Source: Ceratopteris richardii
Lineage: Eukaryota; Streptophyta; Polypodiopsida; Polypodiales; Pteridaceae
DNA length: 64,000 bases
Assembly: GCA_020310875.1 (NCBI GenBank)
Contig: CM035423.1
Span: 121,000,722 to 121,064,721, forward strand
Reading direction: 5' to 3'
Both the position numbers and the translations under genes were made by a program. Every line of letters starts with the position of its first letter. Within the stretch, counting starts at the first letter, position 1. The notes beneath the pieces were generated by a model. The model did no database searches. It was not told the DNA's origin and saw nothing but the letters and a program-made list of their open reading frames with translations. This document shows positions 39,632 through 53,616 of the stretch, piece by piece.

Positions 39632-42600
39632 ATGGGAGATGGATTCCCATCATCAATTGACAAATTCGATCGAGGTGATTATTACTCTGCTTGGTCTATA
39701 AGAATGGAAGCATATCTACAAGGTAGAAGTCTCTATGATTACATATCTGGAGATGAGTTAATGCCATACGTAGAGCCTTGCTGCAAGAGAACATGAAGGG
39801 TTATCAACATGGTGCTCAAAGGATGCTTTTGCCAGGTCATATCTTCTCAACTAAGTCTCTGATTTCTTGCTTCCACACATTAGGAACTGTGAGACATCAA
39901 AAGAGACCTGGAATGCACTTGAAGCATTCTTTTTTTTTAAGCACTAGAGCAAGAAAGAACCAACTATGGATGGAGTTCGAACACTCAAAAAGATGCCCAA
40001 GCTAAATGTGTCTGATTATGTCACTAAAATGAAGGACCTAGCTGATCAACTTGGAAGCATTGGAGAAGTCATTGAAGAGGAGAAAATTGTAAGACAAGTG
40101 ATCAATGGAATCAAGGTAGACGATAAATGGGAAGCCTTCACCATAGCAATGGATCTATACATGGACATGCACGTACCTGACTTCAATATTCTAATTGGAC
40201 AACTATTCACTCATGAAGCCAAGCTTGTGAAGAACAATGAAAACTAAAAAGGTAATCAATCCTCTTCCCTTTACACTGATAAGACCAAGGGTAAGGATAG
40301 TAAAGATAAAGGCAAGAAATGTGATGATGAAGCTAGTACCTCCCAAGCTAACTTTGTAAGAAGAGGTAGAGGTACAAGAGGAAGAGGCAGAGGAGGTAGA
40401 CAAGGCAGGGGGAGATTCCAAAGCACCTCTCCATGTGCCATATGTGGATTGACTAACCATACAACTAAGAATTGTTTCAGGAACCCTAGAAATCAGAAAG
40501 GAAGAGGCTTCAATGGAGGAAGCTATGGAAGAGGAAGATGAAACAATTTCAACAACTACAAAAACAACTACAACAACTATATTAACCAAGGAGGCTATAG
40601 AGGAAGATGAGACTACAACAATTGCATTGAAGAGAAGACACAAGAGGACTCACTTTTGTTGATGAACATGACCATAAGGCAAGGTAAAGCAGATGAGCAT
40701 GTGTTCTATATAGACTTTGGTTGTTCAAATCATGTAGCAGGAAATGTGGCATTATTACCTGACTTAGAGGATCCAAGGAATAAGCATGAGGTACAAACAA
40801 GAGATGACACAAGGCACTCAATTGAAAAGATCGAAAATGTGAATACTTTAGATGGAAATATGAATCTACTCAGCAAGGTATTGTGTGTACCTACCAGTAC
40901 CAAGAACTTGATAAGTGTTGGATAAATTGTAGAAAAAAGATTGCAGGTAAGGTTCACAAGAAATGGAGCATTTTTTGAAGATCCTCAACAAGGGTTCAAG
41001 AGGACTGCAAAAGGAGAAAAGACAAGTAGACTCTTTACATTTCACTTACAAGATACTAGAATTATAGCACCCTTCAATTATGGAAGAAAACCTTTATCAT
41101 AATTAGAAATGTGGCACAAAAGATTAGCTCACATAGGTGAAAGGAGTTCGAAGCAAATATGCAGAGATCAAAATGTGCTTGGTTTGCCAAACATATCCAA
41201 GCAACACATGATATAAGTGTAATGCATGTCAATTTGGGAAGTCTCATAGACAAACCTTTATGATGAAATGTTACATTCATGGTGATCCATTGGAGCTAGT
41301 CCACACAGGGAAGAAAGGTTACATTCATTGATGATTGTAGGAGATGGACTATACTATTTTATGAAGCATAAGGATGAGGTTTTCAATTGTTTCAAGAAAT
41401 ATCTTGCTCTTATTGAGAACCAAACAGGCAAAACCTTGAAAAGGCTAAGGTCAGATGGAGGGGGAGAATACTTCTCCCATGAGTTTGATGCATATCTCCA
41501 AGATAAAGGCATCAAAAGAGAGATCACTACCAGGTATACTCTAGAATAAAGTGGATCAGGAAGGAGGAATAGGACCATTGTGGAGGTAGCAAGGTCCACG
41601 ATTAATGAGAAAAAATTACCCAACTATCTATGGGTAGAGGCTATGTCTACATCCACTTATCTCATCAACAAGCTCCCATCTAAAGCATTGGATGGGATGA
41701 CACCATATGAAGCTTGGAATGGAAGGAGACCTAGCCTAGATCATTGCAAAATTTTTGGGTTATAGCTTATGCACATGTTCCATCACAAATCAGAGGTAAA
41801 TTGGATCCTAAGGTAGAGAAATGTGTGTTTATAGGATATGATCTAAATAAAAAGGGTATATGTTGTATAATCCAAGTACTAAAAGCTTTATTGTTAGTAG
41901 AGATGTTTTTGTTTTATGAAAACAACTCGTGGTTTGAAGATGATTACAGAAACGTCAAGCTACCTTATGACCTAGAGGAGGACATTCCAAGACTTCAAAA
42001 GGCAAATGATCAACAACATGAAGATTCAAGTGACTGAGATGATGATCAGAAGACACCTAGAAGGAATTTCAAAGTATAAAACAACAAAGGTAAAGAGAAG
42101 ATGCAAGATTGCGGGATATTGCAAAATCCTTTCAACAAACGATAAGGAGATCAACTAGGGAAAAGAAGAAGCCAGAAAGGTATGGATTTGACACCTCTCT
42201 GGTCACTAAACACTCAATCTATATTGCTTAGGATATCAACTGAGAGGAGCCATCAACCTTTAAAGAAGCCAACAAGAAATCAGAGTGGAAAGAAGCAATG
42301 GAGGAAGAGATACAAGCACTCCAACTTGGGACCTAGTTCCCAAGAAACAATCCATGAAGATCATTGGATCTAGGTGGATCTATAAGGTAAAAAAGAATTC
42401 AGATGGTTCAATTAATAGGTACAAAGAAAGGCTTGTGGCTAAAGGCTTTGCTCAGACCCAAGGAATTGATAATGAAGCGACAATGTCTCCTGTGGCAAAG
42501 ATGCCAACAATTAGATTTCTCATGAGTATAGTTGCTTCAAGGAATTGGAACATTTATAAGTTGGATGTAAAAAATGCATTCTTAAATGGTTGGATTTCAG

Positions 42601-44800
42601 AGGAAGTGTACATGGCACAATCTTTGGATTTGTTGATAGATCACATCTTAAGTATGTGTGCAAACTCAAGAAAGCTCTCTATGGGCTCAAGTAAGCTCCT
42701 AGAGCTTGGAACCATAGACTTGTTACATTCTTGTAGGACAAATGATTCAAATTGAGCAAGGTATGAAGAGATGGTGATACAATCCAAAGATGAGGCTTGT
42801 GCTGCAATAACCTACTCTACACCTGCCATGTTTCTTTCTAGAAATTCTTAGTAGACACTTTGAACTTGCTAATGATGCAATAAAACCTCCTTAGTGCTTT
42901 GAAAGATCAATCTCCATATGATTCATCAAAACAGATAACTCAACACAAAATAGATGATCAAAAACTTGCTATTTTGAGATGGAGAGCACTTTGAAAGTTT
43001 ACTTAGAGCTCAAAGTCTGCTAAAAATTCATCAAAGAAACTTTACGCACATTCAATTGAATATATGATGAATCTAATGCAACAAATGTGATGAATTTTAA
43101 TGGACTATACTGAGAGAAATTGATTTAGGAACATTGGGGTTTCATCCCAACTTTTCAGGAGTAATCTGCCTGCATACATGGGTCACTTCAAATTGATGTA
43201 GCTCATAGAATAAAGCTCCAAATATAATGAAAATTGAGACGAAGCAAATAGACTTACAGCTACATCAATTCAAATCACTTCAAAAGAGTAACTATAGAGA
43301 GAGAACTCACTGATCAAAGTTGACTAAAAAATATAGAGTAAACCTGAGATAGCAATTATAGAAGACTCCAACTATGGTGTAAGAAATCAATCTGTATGGC
43401 ACATATAATACATTAAATGGTTGGGAATGAAGCATGAAAAGGATGAACACAATGTGTGCTTCAATGATGATCTGAATCTCAACTATAGTCTCCTCTAAAC
43501 TGTCTGCTTTACCTCATGGCTCTTTTCATGAGTTTTTATAGATGTTTTTGAATTCAAAATTGGTGGGATTCCACCTAAAAGTTCCTCCATTCTAGGGGAT
43601 CTCATCTAATTGATTATCCTACTTGGATCTCATGATTTGCACCTACCAAAGTCATGATCTTCCTTTTTCCTATTTACATTTGAAGTCTTTTACTTTTCTA
43701 GTTTTACAAGAGAAAGGTTTTATGGCTTCTCTCATTGAGAGTTAATAAAAGATCATTATAGAAATGATTTTAATCAAGCACTAGGCTTGGAAAAATGCAT
43801 CAACAAGCAAGGTTGAGTTTTCACTCTTTATTAAGAGGAATAACTTTGAAGTTATATATTTATGTGTGTATGTAGATGATATCATTTTTACAGGTAATAA
43901 TACAAATGGAATCAAGAAGATCAAACCAGAAATGAAGGTAGAATTCAAGATAAATGACCTTGGATTGCTCACTTATTTTCTTGGATTAGAGGTTGTCTAT
44001 ACATATCAAGGGATGTTCCTTACACAAATTAAGTACATTAAAGATATGATTGCAAAGTTCAAAATGCAAGACACTAAGGTTGCAAGTACTCCCATGGAGG
44101 TCAATCACAAAATAAGTGCTCATGAAGGAGAACCAATTGAAGACATTACATGCTACCAAAGTCTAGTTACATGCTACCCTAACTAGGGCAGATATCTACT
44201 ATGGAGTGAGTGTGCTTAGCCAATTCATGCACACTCTTAGGAAACCTCACATGGATGTAGCCAAAAGGATATTGAAGTATCTAAAGGGAACAATCAATGA
44301 GGGTTTATATTATCCTTACACATCTGATTCAAGTGTAAAGCTTTTCACTGATGCAAATTGGGTAGGATCAAAAGGTGATAGGAGTACATCTGGATATCTA
44401 TCTTTTGGAGGTTCAAAACTCATTTCTCAGTCTTCCAAGAAACAACCTAGTGTAGCAATTTCCTCAACTGAAGCTGAATAGAGAGGATTGGAAAATGCAC
44501 ACTCAGGAAGCAATGTGGATCAAGACCCTATATATAGATTTAGGGTTGGATTTTGGCACTCCATATATATATGGAGACAATATGAGTTCATTGCATTTAG
44601 CTACTAATCCTATCTTCCATGATACGACTAAGCATATAGAAGTTCATTATCACTTTGTTAGAGAAAAGATTCCAAGCAAGAGATACAATTGTCCTATGTA
44701 TCTACATAGATGCAATGTGTAGACATGATGGACAAATCACTTGATGGAAGCAAACTCAACATGTTCAAATCAATGACTGGTTTGCAGGAGATACCTTTGG
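39632..44800 (+). pseudogene. copia E4 gag-pol, broken
   Basis: Starts ATG at 39632 (MGDGFPSSIDKFDRGDYYSA). Order seen: gag with frameshifts to about 40240; CCHC knuckle CAICGLTNHTTKNC at about 40434; protease with FYIDFGCSNHVAGN (D-S-G is D-F-G); GAG_pre-integrase at about 41110; integrase with LRSDGGGEYF but lacking the region of the first catalytic Asp (near 41300); integrase tail 41580-42037; RT 42285-42760, interrupted by a solo LTR and resuming at 43806 with YVDDIIFTGNN (near 43866); RNase H with FTDANWVGSKG and STEAE (44206-44480). Many stops. Not functional. Confidence 0.88.
42764..43805 (-). mobile_element. solo LTR of the E4 family, nested, reverse orientation
   Basis: Its reverse complement starts TGTTGATGCATTTTTCCAAG and ends CACCATCTCTTCA, matching the ends of the E4 LTR, and it is 1042 bp long. 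It splits the RT codons between FKLSK and KVEFSLFIK. AGCAAGGT is found on both sides (42755-42762 and 43806-43813). With no internal sequence, it is the product of LTR-LTR recombination after insertion. Confidence 0.85.
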
Positions 44801-44836
44801 AATGAAGACTCCAACATCTAAGGCTTGAGGGGGAGC

Positions 44837-45889
44837 TGTTGGTACATTTGGCAAGCCTTGATGCTTGATCAAATATCAAAGTTTACTTCATAGCTTGGAT
44901 GTGACTATCCATAAGTCACATATGAACACCTCTTGTAAAATCCATGAATTTAACTCAAGATAATTCTAAAATTGAGTAATAGAGAGAATCTCATGATTTT
45001 AGGAGTTGTATTTCATACCAACCAAGTAGTTAGGATCAAATCAATTAGAATCCTAAAAGGTAGGATCACCTTTTAGGTGGAAGATTCAAATTCAAATTGG
45101 AGACACATCTATAAAAGAGCCTGACTTTTAGTTGCGGGTAGTAGAGCACGAAAAAGGACACATTGAGCTTCAAGCTTGTGGGTACACTAAGCTTAAACAT
45201 GTATGAGTAAGCCTACATCATCTTCCTTGTATCATAAATTCAAAATATTATACATTTGATTCAATTTATGCAAGTCATTTGGTATCTACTATTGTCTGTT
45301 GCTAAGTGTTCATTTCAGTGAATTTGTTTTGAGGAGTTCTCTGCAAATACTTATCCAATTGATGTGATTCAACTTGGAATATGTATCTTAGACTTCTAGT
45401 TATCAGCTATCAATTTTCATATCATTTGATTCAATACATTGTGAGATAAGTTCTCTACAAGTCATGTATGTCTTCTCACTGTCATCTTCCTTAAAAGTCG
45501 GGATTACACCCCTAACTTCTTAATGTGATTTCTCATCATATACTCATCCTAAATTAGTGAAATAACTTACTATAGCAAGCTTAGGACTCCAATTAGTTAT
45601 GTCTAAAAGATCTTGGGTCAAATGCAATCAACGAGTGAGCATTGAGTGATTTACTTAGCATGACCAAGTCCTAAAATAGCAAATTTTTGAAAGTCTTCAA
45701 TCTTGAAAGTTATCTCTTTTGATATAACTATTTGAAACTGATGCTCCAAGGATGGTACATTATGGATCAAAATGCATATCTGGGAAGTTAAATTTGTCTA
45801 CTAAGGTACTCTGAAGCTACATTGGGAGGTGTAGATCACAATTTTTGCAGCACCACCTCGTCTCTGGAGTGTATCCAACCATCTCGTCA
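44837..45889 (+). repeat. 3' LTR of E4
   Basis: Starts TGTTGGTACATTTGGCAAGC after the polypurine tract and ends CCAACCATCTCGTCA. 1053 bp. Confidence 0.9.
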
Positions 45890-46540
45890 CAAAACCCACT
45901 CAATCACACTTTGTTTTCATCTCATGATAGATTTGAATAGCCATGGAAACCCCCTTTGATACATAAAAAGATTTCTTAGAACATGTAGGAATGCTCATCT
46001 CTCCAAAAGAGAAGTAAACAAAGAAGAATGACATGTATTCTAGCTGCTAGAATAGATAGGAATGTAAAAACTAAATGTGTAATAGAAGGTAAAGATGAAG
46101 GTAGAAGACAAAGAGAAAGATGAAGATGCGAAATTAAGAGTTCTGTAGATTTTGGGAAACTTCAAGTAGTACCAAGTAGACCAAAGGAAGGTTACCACAA
46201 TGATACGTAGGTTGCCACTTCATATAGGACGTCATTGACACCCCTTGGGTCATAGTCTCAAAATTGCATGAAATTTGGTGAGCATACTCAGAGTGATTAG
46301 GAGTTAAAAACAACATCACTATGTGGTGCCAAAAATGTAATCTCAACTCGTTTCAACCTCCGAACACACTATCACACAAAAAATTTCATCTTTTTGTGCC
46401 AAAGATATACACAAGTTTTGATTTTCTAGTATAAGCAGCTTGAAGTCAGCTAAAGGATTAGCAAAACTTGACAGGGTACTTTTGTTCAACTTTGTGAAAT
46501 AGAGTCATTTTTTTTGCATGAGGGTATTTTAGTGAGCGGC
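45890..46540. other. no recognisable feature
   Basis: AT-rich spacer between two copia elements. No motif was found. Confidence 0.45.
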
Positions 46541-48790
46541 CATGGCTAAAAGTAGTAATGTATTTTGTATGTTGGTTGTTGAGGATACATTGGATGGTAT
46601 CCATTCCCCATTATGGGTTTATATGATGCGTCATGTATTGTTGCAAAAGGACTATGGAATATTGTGCACGGTGTTGAAAAATATCCTATTACACTTGCAA
46701 ACATAATTGTTGAAGGTGATGCAGACGACATTGAAGATGATGGTATTCTTGTGATTCTTGTTTGTGCTATGGTTCCTGCTACACCTACTGTAGAGCAAAT
46801 TCATTGGGATGCCAAAAATGCTCAAGCACATGCATTGATAGCCTTGTCTATCAAACATGCAATTTTCCTCACATTTGCTCTTTAAGAACATCTAAGGATG
46901 CTTGGATACACTTACCAGTTTATACTAGGCTAGGAATGAGTCTGGTGTTGCTTATCTCCAAAACCTTTTGGAGAGTGAGCACATGAATGAAGGTAAATCT
47001 ATGGACATCTTTCTGACAAAGATCAAAGACTTGAAGGAACAATTGATTTCTGTTGATGAATTTATACTAGATAGTTCACTTGTGTAGGCTGTTCTTAATG
47101 GTCTTGCTGATTCATATTAGAGTCATTCATCTACTCTTTGGTTAATGATGAAAGGCAATCCAAATGCCTTAACAATTGAGGAGTTAATCTATTACAGATT
47201 AAGCATTCTTAGCTAGTCAAAAGGGCAAAGGTAAATGGAGCTCATCTTCTAGTAAGCAGAAATCTACAAATGCTTCACATTTGAAGAAGGAAGACAAAGA
47301 TGAGAAGGAATAAAAAAAGTAGAAGTTGTTTTGCAAGTACTGTAAAGGAAATGATCATGTCATAAAGCATTGTCCGAAATTGGCTGCAAAAGAGGCAAAG
47401 AAAAAAGAGGCTAGAATGGTTGTTGCAGAAGCCTCTACACCAAAAACAAAGTCTCCTAATCTTGTGCAGAATGAAGAATGGGTGTTTATTATGGTTTAAA
47501 GTTTTGAACCATCTCTCATGCACAGTATATGTTTACAGTAGACTCAGATGTTTGGTACTTTGATAGTCGGGCAACCAAACATATTACATCACAACCCATT
47601 TTCTTCACTTGACTTGAGCCTGCCCCTAAAGCGAATACTATAACACCCTTCAACAACTCCTCTTATCGTGTTATGGGAGTTGGTAAGATCAATCTGACTA
47701 CTATTGATGGTAGTTCTTTACATTGTCAAATGCTTTATTTGTGCTAGGGATCAAGAAGAATGTGTTATTAGTTTCAGCTTTCGCCAAGATTGGCTTGGTT
47801 GTGAAATTTGTTGATGGTAGATGTATAGTTTATGACCTATCAAATGGCTATATCATTATTGCTTTTGGCATTTTTATGTTGTGGGCTGTATCACCTCATA
47901 GACTATGAAAAGTTTTTGAATGATCTGGCATGTGCAGTACATGATTCTCAGGCTATGTGAGATGCAAAGCTTTGACATGAATGCTTTGGCCATCTCAATT
48001 TCGCTAGTTTTCTATGCTTGCAAAAGTTGAAATGGTGTCCTCTTTGCCCAAACTTGAGGCACCCAGTAAACATGTCTGTGAAGGTTGTAATTTGGGCAAA
48101 ATGCAGCTTTCCTCCTTCCCAAAAGATGGTTCAATTCAAGCTACTCAAAAATTGCATCTTGTTCACAATGATGTGTGTGATCCTACACATACACCTTCTT
48201 TCGGGAACTATCTTTTATTCATGGCTTTAATTGATGATTTTTCTAGGCATGCATGGGTATATCCATTGAAAGCAAAGTCCAAAGTGTTTATGTGCTTCAA
48301 ATAGGTTTTGGTTCTGACTAAAATCTATCAGCATGTAAAATACCCTGCTTGTGATCATTATTGTTAATGTTGATGTCATGCTACTCACTGGTCCTATTGA
48401 GAAGCATATTTTTGATTTTAAGGTTGGTTTGCATGCCTCATTTGAGATGTCAGATTTGGGGCGCTTGCGTCTTATTTGGGCATTCAATTTATGCAAGTTG
48501 ATGACAGAATAGCTTTGTGTCAAGCAAAATATATTGACACATTATTGTAGCATTTTCGCCTTGAAAAATATAAACCTATTGCCACTCCTATGGAGAGAGG
48601 TTTATGATTGAGTCTTCATAATGCCGGAGATGCATTTGATGCTATTCTCTATCAGCAAGCTATTGAACGCTTGATTTACTTATGCATTACTCAGCCAGAT
48701 ATTCAGTTTGCTATCTCACAGATGAGGAGGTTCATGCATCACCCAAGTTTCAAGCATCGCAGGTGGTTCAACACAGACCTCAAACTCCAA
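46541..48790 (+). pseudogene. Ty1/copia element E6, second lineage, collapsed
   Basis: A decayed copia of a different lineage from E1-E5. Gag pieces: LWNIVHGVEKYP and WDAKNAQAHALIALSIK (46613-46860), then a stretch with IFLTKIKDLKEQLISVDEF. A CCHC knuckle CKYCKGNDHVIKHC lies at about 47332. A protease-like WYFDSRATKHIT is at about 47555. The GAG_pre-integrase tail and integrase start are at 48014-48304 (CEGCNLGKMQ, LVHNDVCDPTH, LIDDFSRHAWVY). The reading then jumps to the end of RT (ASYLGIQFMQ, IATPMERGL, ERLIYLCITQPDIQFAISQM) to about 48770. Integrase core and most of RT are deleted. No LTR was identified. Confidence 0.8.
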
Positions 48791-49420
48791 CATGTGGATC
48801 AAACCTCTTTGAGTGGAGAGATCCATGAGTCACCTTGATTATGGCATAGGCTAATCTCTATAAATAAAAAGAATAAATAAATAAGAAAATAAGTAAAAAA
48901 AAAATAAATACATTGCATTGAAGTGAAGCATAAAAAGAAAGATAAATATAAAGTAGAGATAAGAAATGAAATAAAAATATCTATTGAGGTTATTGGGTGG
49001 GGATAGTCCAATAGGGAAAAAATTGAAGTCTTGGAAATTAGGCAGGTAGTTATCAGTACATAGAAGTGTTTAGGATAGGCAGCTAGATGTGACAAGGTTA
49101 AACAAACGAAAGAACTATAAAACTTGCACATTGTTCATATGAGTTGTTAGTTTGATTGTGTTGATTGTGACATGGTAGGCTAGTTATGTGTTGGAATCTA
49201 TGATATTCTCTAAATCATTACAATATTTAATATGTTTGTGGAATGAGCATATGTGTTTCTTTTATTTCAAAATGTTTTACATCCTCCTATGAGTATTTGA
49301 TAATTTTTTATGATTGTTATGTATGCAGCTTGGCACATCAGCAACGTGCACATGTCTAGAGGGGGTGGATGTTGTTGTGGTTCAAAGCATGCTCATGCAA
49401 TCATTCAAAAGCAACAAATC
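48791..49420. other. no recognisable feature
   Basis: Includes an A-rich AAATAAATA tract (48860-48915). No gene was seen. Confidence 0.45.
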
Positions 49421-50382
49421 AACTCAAATTGAATAAGTTCAACATGATTAAAATTAAGTGATTTTTATCCTTGGTTGTCTCTCCCATTATATATTGATGC
49501 TTGATTAATTAAATTGCAAACAAATGACTTGAAAATTGATTGTTTGTTGAGTATTCATGATATTTGCATATGAGTTAGTATGATGTTTGCATTATGTACA
49601 TATGAAAATATTCCATCTCATGCTTGCATGCATATCAATGTGCATACACGTCTAAATGCATGTGTCATGATATGTATGTGAGGATGTGTTTGCATAACAC
49701 CATTACATGGTCGAACACATATATATGTGTGTTTCTATGCAAACATACAAGTGTGTGTTTCCTAAATGGTATAAATATTTATGTGCATTTTCATTTGTGC
49801 ATATGCATTGTGGCTAGGCATATGCATGCACATAAATGTGTGTGTGCTTCATGCATATGTGTGTTTGTGAAATTTTGTATATAAGAAAGTGTATCCATCT
49901 CGAGATATTGATATCTACTTAGTATTAAAGTGTTTTGTTCCCACAAAATCTAAGATTTCCTCTAGTTGTATTTCCCCGTTTTGTAAGAAAAACGTCTTAT
50001 GGTGTTTAAAAGAGTGGACCTCTTACAGTTTCTCAATAGATCATTCTTTGAGAGGTTTTTTGAAGTTAACCACTCACTTTTCCTTTGAAATCTTCTAGGG
50101 AGGCTCACTTCTAACGGTATTTCATAGATTAGTAGAGGAGTCGGTTGCTTCTCCAAACAAAGTTTGCTTCCAATTAACAGGAAGAGACAACCTTAGAATC
50201 AAACAAAGACATTTCCATATCTCACAACTCTTGGGGGAGGAAAATAAAAGGTGGCCCAAATCTTCTCTTCCGAAAATTCATGTGTTACACCATTGGGCCT
50301 CTTCAGAAATCTTTTTGGCTTTGAAATTGGTTTAAATTTCCTTATGGAGAACTTGCCACATAAGAATTTTATTTTTTCTCTC
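49421..50382. repeat. dispersed repeat R1
   Basis: From 49604 it matches 54615-55305 and 61824-62600 closely. Its left part (49421-49900) also resembles 26395-26960 of block A (TGGTATAAATATTTATGTGC). It is cut at about 50382 by copia E5. Open frames within it are also present in the other copies but show no domain. Confidence 0.8.
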
Positions 50383-53300
50383 AATTATTTAGAAGATCAA
50401 TCACATGAAGACTCATTGCTTCTTATGAATCTAAGCCACAAAGAAGGTAAAGAAGATGATCATTTGTTTTACATAGATTCAAGATGTTTGAATAATGTTG
50501 CAGGCAACATTGCTCTTCTATCTGACTTGGAAAGTCCAAAGCATAGACATGAAGTGCAAATAGGGGATGACACAAAGCACAATGTGGAGAAGATTGGTAA
50601 TGTCAAAGCTTCCAATGGTAGGATAAACATTCTAAGTAAGGTTCTCTATGTACCCACTATCACTAAAAACCTAATAAGTGTAGGCCAAATAGTTGAAAAA
50701 GGCTTGCAAGTTAGGTTCACCCAACATGGAGCTTTTGTGGAAGATCCATGTCAAGGCTTCAAAAAGATATCCTGAGGTGAGAAGCATGGTAGGCTCTTTA
50801 CTTTTGAAGTAGGAGAAACCAGGAACATCGCTCTATTCAACTTTCGGTCCCAAACCCTAAGTGAGCTTGAAGTGTGGCATAAGAGACTTGCTCATGTGAA
50901 TGAAAGAACCTTGAAGGATATATGCAGGTATCAAAGTGTTCTAGGACTTCTGAACATATCAAAACAACACGTGATCAATAGGTGTGATGCACGTCAGATT
51001 GGGAAGGCACAAAGACAACCATTCAACCACAAAGGCTACATCCACAACAACTTATTGGACTTAGTACATACAGATGTATGGGGACCAAGTCAAGAACCTT
51101 CATTGGCAGGATCAAGGTATCATGTCTCATTTATTGATGACCATAGTAGATGGACTGTTCTATACTTTATCAATAGTAAGAATGAAGTGTTTGATTGCTT
51201 CAAGAAGTATCTTGCACATGTGGAGAATCATAAAGGTAGATCACTAAAGAAGCTCAGATCTGATGGAGGGGGAGAATACTTCTCCAACGAGTTTGATGAG
51301 TTCTTGCAGGAAAAATGTATCAAAAGGGAAGTGACTACTAGGTACTCTCCTCAACTACTAAATGGAATTGTAGAGAGGAGAAACAAGACATTGGTTGGAT
51401 CAACCCGACAATGCTTGAAGAGAAGAAGTTGCCACATTATCTATGGGCAGAAGCTATTTCAACTGTTGTGTACCTTGTCAATAGACTACCATCCAAATCA
51501 CTTCAAGGTATGACTCCTTATGAAGCATGGCATGGAAGAAAACCTAGTCTTGGACATTGCAAGGTTTTTGGTTGTTTAGCTTATGTTCATGTACCATCAC
51601 AAATAAGAGGTAAGCTAGATGAAAGGGCAACAAAGGCAGTGTTTATTGGATATGATTCAACTCAGATGGGTTACACGTTCTTCAATCTTTCAACCAAGCA
51701 ATTCACTACAAGTAGAGATTTTTTGTTTGAAGAAAACAGGTATTGGTATGATGAAGACAAACAAAAGGTAACACTACCATATGATCTTGATTCTGACTCT
51801 TATCAATTAGGAAGCAAGCATGATACACAGGTCCAAGATCCAAGAAGTGATATAGACGATGAACAAGATGAAAGGGAAAAGGATTAAAAGCTATGAAAGT
51901 CAAGAGGCAAAGCAAAGATGCAAGAGGTTGGAGAATGCTCCAAACAAGCACCTAGAAGATCAACAAGAGAGAAGCAACAACCAGAAAGGTATGGATATGA
52001 TTCCACATTTGTTACGAAGCATTCAATATACTTGGCAAAAGACTCTATTTTAAAGGAACCCTCAACCTATGAAGAGGCAAAGGGAAACCCTAATTGGGAA
52101 AAGGCCATGAACGAAGAGATAGATGCATTGAATGAAATGGACACTTGGGATTTGGTTCCAATGTCGCTGAATCAAAAGGTAATTGGTTGTAGATGGGTAT
52201 ATAAAGTTAAAAGAAATTTAGATGGATCAGTTTGCAGGTACAAGGCAAGATTAGTTGCCAAAGGATGCTCACAAACTCATGGTATAGACTATGAGGAAAC
52301 ATTCTCACTAGTTGCAAAGATGACTAGAATTAGGACATTGATAAGTGTAGTTGCTGCAAGGAATTGGAGACTCCTCCAACTTGATGTGAAAAATGCATTC
52401 TTAAATGGTTGGATAAGTGAAGAGGTATACATGTCACAACCACTAGGTTTTGAAAACCCTAATCATCCATCTTATGTCTGCAGACTCAAGAAAGCATTGT
52501 ATGGATTGAAACAAGCTCCAAGAGCTTGGAATTACAGGTTGGTTACATATCTTCAAGATCAAGGGTTCAAAGATAGCAGCTCAGATCCTTCTCTATTAAT
52601 CAAAATAGATCACAATGAGGTTATGTATCTATGTGTATATGTAGATGTATTATTGTGACAGGTGATGATCTAAATGGCATTCAAAGGATCAAGAAACACA
52701 TTCAAGAGGAGTTCAAAATCAGTGACCTAGATGAGCTCACATATTTCCTAGGTATGCAGGTGATATATACAGATGAAGGAATGTATTTGACTCAAAGAAG
52801 ATATATTTAGGATCTTCTTCTCAAGTTCAAAATGGAGAACACTAAACCTGCAGGTACACCTTTGGAGATGAATCATAAACTTAGTGTTTATGAAGGTGAG
52901 AAAATTGAAGACATTAAAGAGTATCAAATCTTGGTAGGTAGCTTGATATATGCTACTCATACAAGGGCAGACATCTCATATAGTGTGGGAGTGCTTAGTC
53001 AGTTCATGCACTCATCGAGAAGACCACACATGGATGCGGCTAAGAGAGTACTTAAGTATCTCAAAGATACAATCAACGAAGGTATATTCTATCCTTACTC
53101 TTCAGATTTGGATATCAAAATCTACTCAGATGCAGATTGGACAAGAGCTAAGGATGATAGAAAAAGTACATCTAGTTACTTAGCATTTGAAGGTTCGAAG
53201 CTAGTGTCATGAAGTTCCAAGAAGCAACCAACAGTTGCTTTATCCTCAACTGAAGCAGAGTACAGACGCTTGACCATAGCAACTCAAGAGGCAATATGGT

Positions 53301-53584
53301 TAAAAGCATTGTATATAGATTTGGGACTTGTGAGTTCCAAACCTCACATATTTGGAGATAATGTAAGTTCCATGCATCTAGCAGCAAATCCTATTTTTGA
53401 TGCGAGAACCAAGCACATAGAAGTCCATTACCACTTCATCAGGGAGAAGCTCATGGCAAAGGAGACTGACATTTCTTTTGTTCCAACTGAAAATCAAGTA
53501 GCAGATATGATGACGAAGGCACTTGATGGAATAAAGCTTTGTAGATTCAAAGCTATGGCAGGTATTCAACCTATCAGAGAATGA
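50383..53584 (+). pseudogene. copia E5 pol, broken
   Basis: Protease FYIDSRCLNNVAGN (D-S-G is D-S-R). GAG_pre-integrase MWHKRLAHVNERTLKDIC (50872), with the second Cys pair reduced to CDAR. Integrase LVHTDVWGPSQEP, LRSDGGGEYFS and NGIVERRNK, then a frameshift near 51410 to MTPYEAWHGRKPSLGHCKVF. Another frame break lies near 51887. RT 51918-52658 has ALYGLKQAPRAWNYRL but loses the YVDD motif to a small deletion (YVDVLL). RNase H 52832-53584 has IYSDADW and STEAEYRR and ends at GIQPIRE. Less decayed than E1-E4, but not functional. Confidence 0.87.
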
Positions 53585-53616
53585 AGACTCAAGCATAATT
53601 TAGCTTGAGGGGGGGC

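Larger units (their letters stand above)
38550..45889 (+). mobile_element. Ty1/copia element E4, full-length but decayed
   Basis: Two LTRs in direct orientation (38550-39601 and 44837-45889), primer site TGGTATCAGAGC at 39605-39616, broken gag-pol, and a polypurine tract GAGGGGGAGC just before the 3' LTR. The LTRs differ at many positions and the coding region has many stops, so the insertion is old. No 5-bp target duplication was found (GAACT against CAAAA). A solo LTR of the same family is inserted in reverse at 42764-43805. Confidence 0.9.
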
